A stretch of DNA of 64,000 nt from JAPUDS01 sp964536265 (GTDB lineage Bacteria > Patescibacteriota > Saccharimonadia > Saccharimonadales > Saccharimonadaceae). Every line of letters begins with the position of its first letter. Position 1 is the first letter of the stretch. Positions 48,897 through 57,095 of this stretch are shown piece by piece. The translations under genes were made by a program, and so were the position numbers. The notes below the pieces were generated by a model. The model ran no database searches and was not told the DNA's origin. It saw nothing but the letters and a program-made list of their open reading frames with translations. Location: assembly GCA_964536265.1 (NCBI GenBank), contig CAZHVV010000001.1, forward strand, positions 129,393 through 193,392, written 5' to 3'.

Positions 48897-50180
48897 ATGC
48901 GTATAGGACTATTCACCGATACATATCGGCCGACCATAAATGGTATAACCTTTGTCGTCGAAACCCTGAAAGCTCGCCTTGAAGAGGCTGGGCACGAGGT
49001 TTTCGTTTTTTGTCCTGCTAAAACAATTCGACCAAATCATAAACGTGAGCTGATAACTGACGATGACCATATTATCCGTTTCCCGAGTATCCCGAGCGGT
49101 TTTTTTGAAGACTTCGACATTTCCCTCTTCTTTCCTCCTCGTGCACTCCGCCAAGTGAAGGAAATGGAACTCGATATCGTGCACATTTTCACGCCGTCGC
49201 AGGTTGGGTTGTTTGGTATAAATGTTGCGGTGAAAAACAACATTCCATTTGTTGTACAACACAGTACTGACTTATACGAATTCGTCGAACATTACCCGAA
49301 CGTCCTACCTGGTACACTTGCGCTTGTTGGCGTTATTTTCCCGATGACCATTAAACTCAAAGGAAAAGATGTACGGCAAATCCTCAAATTGTATCGTCCT
49401 CGTCAAGCAATGAAATGGAACAGACAAATTGTTGAAAAAGGAATGACGCTTCTCTACAGCAAAGCTGACGCGGTTATCGTGTTATGTCATAAAAGTTATG
49501 ACCAGCTAAAGAGTTGGCAAGACAAAAACTACAGTTACGACTTAACACTAATGCCAAATGGCGTCGATGCGCTGCCCCGACCTACCGAAACTGCCGTCGA
49601 TGAATTTCGTGCAACATGGGGACTGACGAAGAAAGACGAAGTATTTGGATTCGTCGGCCGACTTGGCGAAGAAAAAAATCTCCCAGTATTGATTCGTGCG
49701 TTTGACAAGGTTGGCAAAGCCCGACCAAATGCCAAACTCATGTTTGTCGGTGATTTTGAATATCGTGAAACACTTGAAGAAATGGCTGCTAATTCAAAGT
49801 ATCCTGACAGAATTATTTTCACAGGTGCAATGCCGCGAGAGAAACTAGGAATCGCCTATGCCGCGCTCGATGTCTTTGCGTTCCCTTCGCTGAAAGACAC
49901 CCAAGGCTGGGTGCTTCACGAAGCGGCTCACGCACGTCTGCCAATTGTGCTGATTGACCGTGGTGTCTCGGAAATTGTGAAAGATGGCGAGAATGGCTAC
50001 TACGCAAACAACAACGCTTCCGATGTTGCGCGAAAAATTATCAGCCTTCTCGGTAGCCCCAAAAAGCGGCAAACCTTCGGCGAGCGCAGCAAACAATTTG
50101 CCCTACGTTTCACAGAGAAAAAACAAGTCTCAAAACTCATCAAGCTCTATGAAGAGCTTGTTGCTGAACGCTCTGAATAA
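48897..50180 (+). CDS. GT4 glycosyltransferase, diacylglycerol glucosyltransferase-like
   Basis: 427 aa. IGLFTDTYRPTINGITFVVETL is the hallmark start of bacterial mono-glucosyl-diacylglycerol synthases and lipid-linked GT4 enzymes. DIVHIFTPSQVGLFG, FGFVGRLGEEKNLPVLIRAF and PSLKDTQGWVLHEAAHARLP follow. It probably makes glycolipids for the membrane. TATAAT lies 11 nt before the ATG. Confidence 0.92.
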   Translation: MRIGLFTDTYRPTINGITFVVETLKARLEEAGHEVFVFCPAKTIRPNHKRELITDDDHIIRFPSIPSGFFEDFDISLFFPPRALRQVKEMELDIVHIFTPSQVGLFGINVAVKNNIPFVVQHSTDLYEFVEHYPNVLPGTLALVGVIFPMTIKLKGKDVRQILKLYRPRQAMKWNRQIVEKGMTLLYSKADAVIVLCHKSYDQLKSWQDKNYSYDLTLMPNGVDALPRPTETAVDEFRATWGLTKKDEVFGFVGRLGEEKNLPVLIRAFDKVGKARPNAKLMFVGDFEYRETLEEMAANSKYPDRIIFTGAMPREKLGIAYAALDVFAFPSLKDTQGWVLHEAAHARLPIVLIDRGVSEIVKDGENGYYANNNASDVARKIISLLGSPKKRQTFGERSKQFALRFTEKKQVSKLIKLYEELVAERSE

Positions 50181-50183
50181 TAC

Positions 50184-50735
50184 TTAGTAGTCAATCCCTT
50201 TGTTGGCGATGAATCCATCGTCGTAGTGGTGTTTCAGCTTTATCATATTTGTCGCGATATCGACACGTTCGAGTAGCTTTTTCGGAAAATTTCGGCCTGT
50301 GAGACACAGATTCGTAGCAGCGTACTTGTCATTGATGAGTTTTTCCAGGTCTGATTTATCAAGCAATCCGTCATGAACCGCATTGTTAATCTCGTCGCAA
50401 ATTACAAGTTGATACTTGCCTGAAGTTGCGCAACTATACGCGAAATCGTATGTGGCTCTGGCTTGTTTCTTATGTTCGTCTTCGGTTGCATCAGAGCTGA
50501 GATCGCCGGCTTCAAAAAAGCCCAAGCCGCCTTTGTAGAAATCCAATTTATCTTCGTAGAGCGGCATAATCTTCTGGATGAATCGGTGTTCGCTCACATC
50601 CCAAAGCTTTATAAACTGGACATAGGCAACATTCCATCCAGCGCCAAGCGCACGAACAAGCAATCCCAAACTTGCGCTTGTCTTACCCTTTCCTTCGCCT
50701 GTATACACGACAATAACGCTATCCTTAGATTTCAT
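50184..50735 (-). CDS. CobO/BtuR-type cob(I)yrinic acid a,c-diamide adenosyltransferase
   Basis: 183 aa. P-loop TGEGKGKTSASLGL (13-19), Trp/Phe-lined pocket VAYVQFIKLW, LVICDEINNAVHDG and the final TGRNFPKKLLERVDIATNM. CobO adenosylates corrinoids. No cobalamin enzyme or pathway gene is near. Convergent with the GT4 gene. Confidence 0.9.
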   Translation of the reverse strand: MKSKDSVIVVYTGEGKGKTSASLGLLVRALGAGWNVAYVQFIKLWDVSEHRFIQKIMPLYEDKLDFYKGGLGFFEAGDLSSDATEDEHKKQARATYDFAYSCATSGKYQLVICDEINNAVHDGLLDKSDLEKLINDKYAATNLCLTGRNFPKKLLERVDIATNMIKLKHHYDDGFIANKGIDY

Positions 50736-51012
50736 ATACTTCGCTTTCGGTGGTTATTGTATCACCCTCAACAACATAATGCTGCCACGAAACTTGGTCT
50801 GGATTAATGCCGAAACGGTTTAACGCATTCTGTGTCATTTGTCGCACTACTCGACAATTTTTGGCGTTACGCCATGTAAATAAGTACGGTGCCTCAAGTC
50901 CTTGTTGGGCACCTGATTCAGGAGTTGGAGGGACAGGATATGAACTGGCTTCAATACTGAGCGAACCATTACTCCAATCACTCCACCCTCGTGTCACTGT
51001 CACATTTATCAT
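50725..51012 (-). CDS. Small protein of unknown function, 95 aa
   Basis: Beta-rich with Trp/Ser repeats at the start (RGWSDWSNGSLSIEASSY) and a mixed end (SWQHYVVEGDTITTESEVYEI). No TM or signal. It overlaps CobO by 11 nt. TATACT is 7 nt before the ATG (with TGG extended). No family was recognised. Confidence 0.65.
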   Translation of the reverse strand: MINVTVTRGWSDWSNGSLSIEASSYPVPPTPESGAQQGLEAPYLFTWRNAKNCRVVRQMTQNALNRFGINPDQVSWQHYVVEGDTITTESEVYEI

Positions 51013-51030
51013 ATCTTTTAGTATACCAGC

Positions 51031-51600
51031 TCATGTCTCGTTGAGTTGTGCCTGACTTATGGCGTAACCGAGTAATATGGCGATATGGTGCATTTGTCGC
51101 ATGTCGATACTCCCAGTTGCACGGAGTGCTTCGACAGCTCTCATGACGTTCGTGTTGGCATTGTTCACTATCGATTTACTTGCCGCTCGTATAATTTCAC
51201 TCTTCTCATCATCATTGACGCCGCTCACTGCCAAATATGCCCAGGTCACGGTTATTGATATTTCGTTTGACGCGTCTTTGATAGTCTCAATTTCTACTAG
51301 TTTTTCGAGACTCGTATCGAAGTCGCTGTGTGAAAATACATAATCTTGGTACTGTTTAAGTTCTTGTGGATTCGGAATGACACGAAGTAGTTCGAGTAAC
51401 GCAAACGCCCGCCACAAGGCGGGGTTGTCACGAAATAATTGGTTGTTTGTATCGGCGGCATCAGGCGCGCTGAGGCCTAGTGCAACATCAAGGATAGCCT
51501 CATCATTCATATCTTCGCTAAGGATACTGCGAAGCCTCAGTACTTCGCTGTTGATGGGTTCTTCTGGTGGTGGATTGCCCTTTTCACCGTCTTCGCCCAT
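51031..51600 (-). CDS. All-alpha protein of unknown function, 189 aa
   Basis: The start is the ATG at 51600, 6 nt after TATACT; the ORF could extend to 51750 but would pass through the promoter. The protein is helical throughout (SEVLRLRSILSEDMNDEAI, LWRAFALLELLRVIPN, IIRAASKSIVNNANT) and acidic. It is 19 bp upstream of the 95-aa gene, so probably co-transcribed with it and CobO. No family was recognised. Confidence 0.65.
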   Translation of the reverse strand: MGEDGEKGNPPPEEPINSEVLRLRSILSEDMNDEAILDVALGLSAPDAADTNNQLFRDNPALWRAFALLELLRVIPNPQELKQYQDYVFSHSDFDTSLEKLVEIETIKDASNEISITVTWAYLAVSGVNDDEKSEIIRAASKSIVNNANTNVMRAVEALRATGSIDMRQMHHIAILLGYAISQAQLNET

Positions 51601-51622
51601 GCTTCTAGTATAACGCCGATGT

Positions 51623-53527
51623 TTACAGAGTGATAATATTCCACATTGCAGGACGATGCGCAGAAAAGTTCCGGTATGTATAGCTACCGAGTTCGACAAC
51701 AATGCTAGGAATGCCCTGCTTGGTTGCAAGCCAATCGTCATAATTGCCACTCAGGTCATAATCAAAATTCGTTTGACCGGTACCGTTTCGGTAGCCGAGC
51801 AGCGACGCATAGCGGGCTGCCTGCGTTGGAGAATCGCCAGCTTCATTGGCGATGGCCATGCTGCCGACGGCATGGAACGACATAACGAAGCGTGGGCGCA
51901 GTTGTTGGCTGAGTGTAGCTATGGCTTTTGCTTCAGGCTCACTTAGTGGTGCACTCCCTCCTCCACCGATAACCGGACCGTTCGTGTCATTGATATCAGC
52001 TTTCCAATCAGCGGTTGGGAAATTACGGTTGAGATTGACGTTATGGGCGTTATTGCGTGTACGCGACGCAAGTCCATCAGGACTGAGCGTCGGAACTATG
52101 ACCACTTGCCGGTTCGCGGGGAGCTTTTGTGCGTTGGCTTCTAGATAACCCACAAGGTCCTTGAGGATAAGGCTTGAGCTTTGCTCGTTGCCGTGGATTG
52201 CACCGGTAAAGAGCACGGTCGAGCTGCCATTGCCGAACCAATATGCGGTGATAGGCCTTCCCTTTACCGAATAGCCAATAGTTGAAGTCGAGTAGCAAGT
52301 TGTGCGTGAGGCATGCGACCAACTCTCCGTGGAAGCAATATCGTATTCACTAAGTAACCCTTTTGCGAGAGACAGTGAAAAGTCGGTGCATTTCGGGAAG
52401 TTCTGCAAACTGTATACAATTTGATTCCCCTTTTTTGTGACTGCCATTGCACCGCCACTGAAGGTCGCAATCTTGCTGATATCTTGCGAAGGTGACAGAG
52501 TTTGGTCAAAACTGACGACAATTTGTGCTGATTGCGCCACGCCGCTTGAGCCAACACTGACACCAGTTACCTTTGGACCGCTTGAAACCTTAAAATTAAT
52601 CACGTATTGATCGGTGATAGTACTGCCGTCTTTTGCCTCGGCTTTCGTTAGTGTCAGTCGATAGTTTTTATCTCTCTGCAGGTCCTCGTCGAAAGTAACC
52701 GTGACGAGACTGTCTTTTGTCGTAGTTTTTGCCGCGACGGGAGTATTCGTTTCTGCTTCTATGAGTGCGAGTGATGTAGCTGCACTTTTCAGATTCTTGT
52801 CGACTGTAAAAGTAAAACTGCGCGGTTTTGCGTAGATTGTCGATGTATCTTTTACTGAACTATCAATAACTGTAACTGCCGGTAGTACGGCAATACTTGC
52901 TGAGGCAACTTTTGTCTGCTTTGAGCCATGAAAACTACGAGTGATTTCCACAGTATGTGTCGCGCCCTGTGTTAGTCCCAATGCATCAATATCGCACTCA
53001 AGCTGTGCAGTTTTTGCTGAACATAGTTGCTGTTTATTGCCTGCGACGATGTTGTATTCGAACGTTGTATCAGGCTGGTCAATTACTAGCAGCAATGGTT
53101 TCGTAACCGCAAGTGACACAGGGGTAGCAGAGCTGAGTATTTTCGGGGCATCTCCTACAATAAGAGTGTAATGCGCACGGAATATCCACCAACCATACGG
53201 TGCAGTTGCTACGACAGCCGTCCCATCAGAAGGTGGGTTTGTTGGTTCGAAACATACTCTACCAGCCGACAATTCAACAGAGCCAATTTTCCATACATGC
53301 TCAAAACGTACTAAAAAGCGCGATGAGTCGACTGTTTCGTGTATCCCCGGTAGCAGTGTTAATTGTGTTCGACACGTTTGGCCACTGTACGAAAACTCAA
53401 CAGGTCTGGGAAGTACGAAAAAGAAAAGGTAGCTCAAAATCCCCAGTACACACATACTCACCCAAAGATATTTTTTAGGAATCGTATCTATTTTTCTTGC
53501 AAATTCTGCAAGTTTTTCGCGAACCAT
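51623..53527 (-). CDS. M14-family metallocarboxypeptidase with Ig-like repeats
   Basis: 634 aa. TM near residues 19-39, several Ig-like/bacterial-Ig segments (about 50-400), then a C-terminal M14 domain. Zinc ligands are His445 and Glu448 (GAIHGNEQSS) with His552 (SFHAVG). Catalytic Glu612 is in VVELGS, and NLNRNFP supplies the substrate Arg. M14 members cut murein peptides. TAAACT is 7 nt before ATG. It probably trims peptidoglycan at the surface or attacks that of another cell. Confidence 0.88.
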   Translation of the reverse strand: MVREKLAEFARKIDTIPKKYLWVSMCVLGILSYLFFFVLPRPVEFSYSGQTCRTQLTLLPGIHETVDSSRFLVRFEHVWKIGSVELSAGRVCFEPTNPPSDGTAVVATAPYGWWIFRAHYTLIVGDAPKILSSATPVSLAVTKPLLLVIDQPDTTFEYNIVAGNKQQLCSAKTAQLECDIDALGLTQGATHTVEITRSFHGSKQTKVASASIAVLPAVTVIDSSVKDTSTIYAKPRSFTFTVDKNLKSAATSLALIEAETNTPVAAKTTTKDSLVTVTFDEDLQRDKNYRLTLTKAEAKDGSTITDQYVINFKVSSGPKVTGVSVGSSGVAQSAQIVVSFDQTLSPSQDISKIATFSGGAMAVTKKGNQIVYSLQNFPKCTDFSLSLAKGLLSEYDIASTESWSHASRTTCYSTSTIGYSVKGRPITAYWFGNGSSTVLFTGAIHGNEQSSSLILKDLVGYLEANAQKLPANRQVVIVPTLSPDGLASRTRNNAHNVNLNRNFPTADWKADINDTNGPVIGGGGSAPLSEPEAKAIATLSQQLRPRFVMSFHAVGSMAIANEAGDSPTQAARYASLLGYRNGTGQTNFDYDLSGNYDDWLATKQGIPSIVVELGSYTYRNFSAHRPAMWNIITL

Positions 53528-53575
53528 ATACTCTAGTTTACCACAAGCAATATATCTGTCGTAGGCACTAGATAG

Positions 53576-54523
53576 CTATAGCCGGTGGCGGAAGGCATGA
53601 TGATGGTATCTGTGCGCCTTTGGCTGGAAATGTGTCTCGACGACGATAACACCAAGCAATATCATCGTTCCACCAATAATCATTTCTAACGTCATATGTT
53701 CACCGAGAATCAGTAGTGGCAAAATGATTGCAAGAAATGACTCAAAATAACTGAGCCCGCCGATTGCAGCGGAACCAATTCTTTCAAACGCTGCGACTGA
53801 CATTGCGCGTGTTAGCAAGAGTGCGATAACACCAGAGAATATGAGTGCGAACATAACGTCTAGGCGCAATATACTCTCCATTGAAGGCAAAGGCTCACTA
53901 GTTAAGGCTGCAATAAGCGCTGCTATCAGAACTGTTATAACAAAACTAACCCCGAGGGTAGCCCCAAGTGGTAAACCAGCTTCATTCGCCTTGCGAGTGA
54001 AGATTGTTGATAGTGGGTAGGCGGCGCAGTTGATGAGCACGAGTATCGTGGCAATTGGTGCAAAACTTGACGTTATGCCTTGAGTTGAAATGAACGGTAT
54101 AGCCACAATCAAGAATGCTCCGAGTGCAGCTACAGAGATACCAAACACTGCACGCTTCGATATTCGCTCTTTCGTAAAGTAGGCTGAATACACCATAAAA
54201 ATGATTGGTACTGACAATGCTATAACCGAGACGTAACTTGCCTGTGTCATCTCAATCGCCTTTACGTAGCATACTACTGCTAAACCGAAAGATGAGCCGG
54301 CGATAAGTGAATAGCGTATGTTCTCTGGTGTGAATTTTTTACGTGCCAGAATAATTGCTGGTAGCATCACAAGTGATACAAGGCCGAGACGCAATATGTT
54401 AAACCAAGCGGGCCCGACTTGGTCAAGCGCGACTTTTATAAACATACTATTTGGTGCCGCGATAAGTGCCGCCACAAGCGCCACAAGAAACCAAAGCCCA
54501 TAGTGTATGTGTTTTCGTTGCAT
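53576..54523 (-). CDS. EamA-family (DMT) permease
   Basis: 315 aa, ten helices in two EamA repeats (about 8-145 and 160-295). The end is basic and His-rich (KAHRYHHHAFRHRL). EamA proteins export metabolites, often amino acids. TATACT 6 nt before ATG: leaderless. Confidence 0.88.
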   Translation of the reverse strand: MQRKHIHYGLWFLVALVAALIAAPNSMFIKVALDQVGPAWFNILRLGLVSLVMLPAIILARKKFTPENIRYSLIAGSSFGLAVVCYVKAIEMTQASYVSVIALSVPIIFMVYSAYFTKERISKRAVFGISVAALGAFLIVAIPFISTQGITSSFAPIATILVLINCAAYPLSTIFTRKANEAGLPLGATLGVSFVITVLIAALIAALTSEPLPSMESILRLDVMFALIFSGVIALLLTRAMSVAAFERIGSAAIGGLSYFESFLAIILPLLILGEHMTLEMIIGGTMILLGVIVVETHFQPKAHRYHHHAFRHRL

Positions 54524-54563
54524 ACCGCCAGTATACTGTATTTCGATGTGTAGAGAACGGCTA

Positions 54564-54815
54564 CTATTTGGCGAGAGCTTGGTCTATGCCAGGACGATCA
54601 AAACCGAGGACAAGTGTTCCGTTAATGTCTGTCACAGGTACGCCACGGAAATCATTGTGTATCTTTCCCATGAGTTCGGCTTGTGCGGCTGGGTCTTTTT
54701 CAATGTCTTTACTGACATAACTAACGCCTTTGTCGTCGAGATACTTCTCAACCATTCGGCAAAATCCGCACCAGCTAGTGCTGTAAATTGTTATCTGTGA
54801 ATCTGTGTCGCTCAT
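54564..54815 (-). CDS. Glutaredoxin/mycoredoxin-like protein
   Basis: 83 aa thioredoxin fold with TSWCGFCRM (CxxC active site near residue 16), the cis-Pro in FRGVPVTDING. It looks like mycoredoxin (WCxxC) more than classical glutaredoxin, which is notable because Actinobacteria use mycothiol. SD AAAGGAG. It follows the FMN reductase in an operon. Confidence 0.9.
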   Translation of the reverse strand: MSDTDSQITIYSTSWCGFCRMVEKYLDDKGVSYVSKDIEKDPAAQAELMGKIHNDFRGVPVTDINGTLVLGFDRPGIDQALAK

Positions 54816-54838
54816 ATCGTTACTCCTTTAGTTCTATT

Positions 54839-55399
54839 TTACGCCAATCGGGCTGGTTTGAGCAGCTCCGACCATTGTTTTAGCTTGGCAAGCGAATTGT
54901 TGAGGGTAACTTGGTTGTATTCTGTTGCAACAAATTTCCCGTTTTCATCGAGTTGATTAAAAAGCATAATATTTGTCGTCGTATTCGTGATTGGTACGGC
55001 GTCAACGTTCAGTAGAACAGAGTTAAAGGCTTCAATTGATCGCGCTGCCCCAATAACGCCATATCCGACATACGCAAATGGTTTGAAATTCCATTCAGCA
55101 TATAGTGTATCAACAGCATTCTTGATGCTTGCACTGAAGCTGTGGTTATATTCCGGCATGATGACGAGGAAACCGTCAAGTGGTGCAATCATTGCCGCCC
55201 ATTGCTTCGTGCTTTCTTGCTGATAATTCCCTGCCGATGGCACTTGTGGTTCGTTCAAAAACGGCAAATTGATGTCGGCTAGATCAAGATACGTGTAGGT
55301 TGTATCCGTATCGTTGTCGGTCGTTTGCTTCACCCAGTCGGCAACTTGCTTTCCGTTTCTGCTTGGTCGTGTGCTGGCAATAATAATTCCTATATTCAT
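54839..55399 (-). CDS. NAD(P)H-dependent FMN/quinone reductase
   Basis: 186 aa flavodoxin fold: IIIASTRPSRNGKQVADWV, VIMPEYNHSFSASIKNAVD (PEYNxS) and YVGYGVIGAARSIEAF. It resembles azo/quinone reductases. SD AAAGGA. First gene of a two-gene operon divergent from hxlR-type regulator at 55748, by which it is probably controlled. Confidence 0.9.
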   Translation of the reverse strand: MNIGIIIASTRPSRNGKQVADWVKQTTDNDTDTTYTYLDLADINLPFLNEPQVPSAGNYQQESTKQWAAMIAPLDGFLVIMPEYNHSFSASIKNAVDTLYAEWNFKPFAYVGYGVIGAARSIEAFNSVLLNVDAVPITNTTTNIMLFNQLDENGKFVATEYNQVTLNNSLAKLKQWSELLKPARLA

Positions 55400-55453
55400 A
55401 TTTTCCTTTTCGTGTCTGCCGCGAATAGCTCCCGGTCAAACTAGTTAGATTTT

Positions 55454-55467
55454 TCTGATATATCAGA
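55454..55467. promoter_or_regulatory. 14-bp palindrome, possible HxlR operator
   Basis: TCTGATATATCAGA is a perfect palindrome 55 nt upstream of the FMN reductase start codon, within its leader. Confidence 0.5.
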
Positions 55468-55493
55468 TTAATATATGTAGTATTTGTTAGTGA

Positions 55494-55508
55494 CTATACA
55501 TTGTATAG
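55494..55508. promoter_or_regulatory. 15-bp palindrome, possible HxlR operator
   Basis: CTATACA-t-TGTATAG lies just downstream of the predicted minus-strand start. A related dyad (TTACT-atacaa-AGTAA, 55535-55550) overlaps the -35 box, so both are well placed for repression. Confidence 0.55.
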
Positions 55509-55522
55509 CGACTATGGATTCC

Positions 55523-55551
55523 AGTATAACTAAGTTACTATACAAAGTAAA
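55523..55551 (-). promoter_or_regulatory. Promoter of the FMN reductase/glutaredoxin operon
   Basis: On the minus strand TTTACT (55551-55546), 17-nt spacer, TATACT (55528-55523). A plus-strand TATAAT at 55562-55567 may be the divergent regulator's promoter. Confidence 0.6.
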
Positions 55552-55577
55552 GCGTCTGGAGTATAATTTTTTGTAGT

Positions 55578-55677
55578 NNNNNNNNNNNNNNNNNNNNNNN
55601 NNNNNNNNNNNNNNNNNNNNNNNNNNNNNNNNNNNNNNNNNNNNNNNNNNNNNNNNNNNNNNNNNNNNNNNNNNNNN
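55578..55677. other. Assembly gap (100 N)
   Basis: Exactly 100 N, the usual convention for a scaffold gap of unknown length. It lies inside the tandem repeat: the sequence before it (TTGTAGT) fits the same period as the repeat after it. Confidence 0.95.
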
Positions 55678-55739
55678 AAGTAGTAAGTAGTAAGTAGTAA
55701 GTAGTAAGTAGTAAGTAGTAAGTAGTAAGTAGTAAGTAG
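55678..55739. repeat. 7-bp tandem repeat (AAGTAGT), nearly nine visible copies
   Basis: 62 bp of AAGTAGT units run from the gap to 8 bp before the HxlR start codon. The true copy number is hidden by the gap. It lies in the presumed 5' leader of the regulator. Confidence 0.95.
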
Positions 55740-55747
55740 GTATACAT

Positions 55748-56101
55748 ATGCAAGTACTCAAAGGAAAAGTTGTTTCAGACCGCGCACTCAAATGCGAAGA
55801 TACACCAGGCTGTATCCAGTTAGCATTGCAGGTTCTTGGTGACAAATGGTCTCCCCTGCTCCTCAAAGAACTTGCCGAAACTGGTGAGCAAAAGTTTTCT
55901 GAACTTGAGATTACACTGATTTCCATGTCGCCACGGACATTAAGCCAACGACTGAAGATGTTACAAGAACAAGATATTGTCGCTCGTGTCCCCTACTCTG
56001 TCCATCCACCTCGCTATAGTTACCGTTTGACTGAAAAAGGTCGTGACCTTGTTCGCGTCCTACGTGCTATGGGCGACTGGGGTGAAAAGTACCGAGTTTG
56101 A
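55748..56101 (+). CDS. HxlR-family transcriptional regulator
   Basis: 117 aa winged helix. CIQLALQVLGDKWSPLLLKEL, KFSELEITLISMSPRTLSQRLKML (recognition part) and a wing SVHPPRYSYRLTEKGRDL. Cys residues at KCEDTPGC could sense quinones or disulfide stress, as in YodB/HypR. It is divergent from an FMN reductase/glutaredoxin operon, a YodB-like arrangement. Its leader contains the tandem repeat. Confidence 0.92.
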   Translation: MQVLKGKVVSDRALKCEDTPGCIQLALQVLGDKWSPLLLKELAETGEQKFSELEITLISMSPRTLSQRLKMLQEQDIVARVPYSVHPPRYSYRLTEKGRDLVRVLRAMGDWGEKYRV

Positions 56102-56111
56102 ATGATAGATA

Positions 56112-56140
56112 TTGCAATAGATTTAAAAAAATGATATAAT
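56112..56140 (+). promoter_or_regulatory. Promoter of the 128-aa gene
   Basis: TTGCAA (56112-56117), 17-nt spacer, TATAAT (56135-56140). The leader of about 38 nt ends with CAGGAGAG (SD). Confidence 0.75.
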
Positions 56141-56184
56141 AAAGATATAATCGTTCTTCACAATTCGGGATACAGGAGAGTGGC

Positions 56185-56571
56185 ATGCAAACTGGCATGG
56201 AAATTACCGTTACCGTCGGACAGCACGGTATGTTTGTGCTGACACTTGAGGAGGCTCTACCGCTTTGGATTGACATAGGCCAACAGCTTGGCCTCCCTAC
56301 GACCGTGCGTCAACGCACAGAGCTCCCTCAAGAGTGGATGACTCGCGACATGTATAACGAGTACTTCACTGTCAGCGACGGTGCGTGGGTCGTGAGCCAC
56401 TTGTGGAATATGTTGGCACAGCCAAAGTCAGGCTGCTTCAACCCAAACCACGGTCTTTCGCGCCGTTTGGTGCTTGAGCATGCCACGGCTTACTTCTCAC
56501 ATCGTCCGAAAGGCGTGGGTGACATGACCGAGCGTCTCCTGCAGGTGTTCATTGAACGCCTTGTGAAATAA
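56185..56571 (+). CDS. GC-rich solitary gene, unknown 128-aa protein
   Basis: The ATG follows CAGGAGAG. Soluble alpha/beta protein: EITVTVGQHGMFVLTLEEA, DIGQQLGLPTTVRQRTELP, YFTVSDGAWVVSHLWNML, then LVLEHATAYFSHRPKG and a helical end. One Cys, several Trp. It is a single-gene unit with its own promoter and a GC-rich downstream hairpin. Codons are G/C-ending in part, less extreme than at 3861 or 7078. No family was recognised. Confidence 0.75.
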   Translation: MQTGMEITVTVGQHGMFVLTLEEALPLWIDIGQQLGLPTTVRQRTELPQEWMTRDMYNEYFTVSDGAWVVSHLWNMLAQPKSGCFNPNHGLSRRLVLEHATAYFSHRPKGVGDMTERLLQVFIERLVK

Positions 56572-56577
56572 CGATAC

Positions 56578-56623
56578 GCCCCGCCTCGCCCCTTCAACCC
56601 TGGAGGTCTCGCGAGAGCGGGGC
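56578..56623 (+). terminator. GC-rich hairpin after the 128-aa gene, no U-tract
   Basis: GCCCCGC-CTCGC (56578-56589) pairs with GCGAG-a-GCGGGGC (56611-56623), a 12-bp stem with one bulge, followed by CTTCAAAT. Its place 6 nt after the stop suggests a 3'-end function. Confidence 0.6.
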
Positions 56624-56637
56624 CTTCAAATATATTG

Positions 56638-57057
56638 CTATAAACGATGACCGGCGCGAGCTTTGTTTGCCCATTCATCCGCAAGTTCATTGCCCTCGTC
56701 ACCTTCGTGACCGCGTACCCATGTCAGTTTTGCTTTTGATGACTGAAACAGTGGGTAGACTTCTTGGACGATGTCGAGATTTTTAATCTCCCCACCTTTT
56801 TTGTGCCATCCTTTTGCCTCCCAGCCAGGAGCCCACTTCGTGATGACATTTATCCAGAACTCGCTGTCTGTGAAAATTTCACATGGTTCCCCAGCTGCAT
56901 CGCTGAGTGCTGCAACAAGTGCCTTGCCTTCCATTCGTATATTTGTTGTGTCACCCTGTTCGCTGCCAAGTACATGTGGCAGACCATTTTTGATAACAGC
57001 GAAGCCACCTGGACCTGGGTTCGGACTTGCGCTACCGTCGGTATAGTACATATGCAT
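56638..57057 (-). CDS. Ribonuclease HI-like protein
   Basis: 139 aa RNase H fold with all carboxylates: Asp7 (YYTDGSA), Glu43 (MEGKALVAAL), Asp64 (FTDSEFW) and Asp127 (GNELADEWA), plus His117 (VRGHEGD). It removes RNA from RNA-DNA hybrids. TACAAT is 7 nt before ATG. Confidence 0.93.
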   Translation of the reverse strand: MHMYYTDGSASPNPGPGGFAVIKNGLPHVLGSEQGDTTNIRMEGKALVAALSDAAGEPCEIFTDSEFWINVITKWAPGWEAKGWHKKGGEIKNLDIVQEVYPLFQSSKAKLTWVRGHEGDEGNELADEWANKARAGHRL

Positions 57058-57095
57058 GAGTAGTATTGTACCATCTATCGAGCCGTGCGAGACTG

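Noticed and set aside
55678..55739. CRISPR array
   Set aside because: The repeat is a 7-bp unit without spacers; no CRISPR repeats or cas genes were seen in the window.
55468..55926. Minus-strand ORFs with YYLLLTT repeats across the N gap
   Set aside because: They are only translations of the AAGTAGT tandem repeat and the gap, antisense to the HxlR gene.
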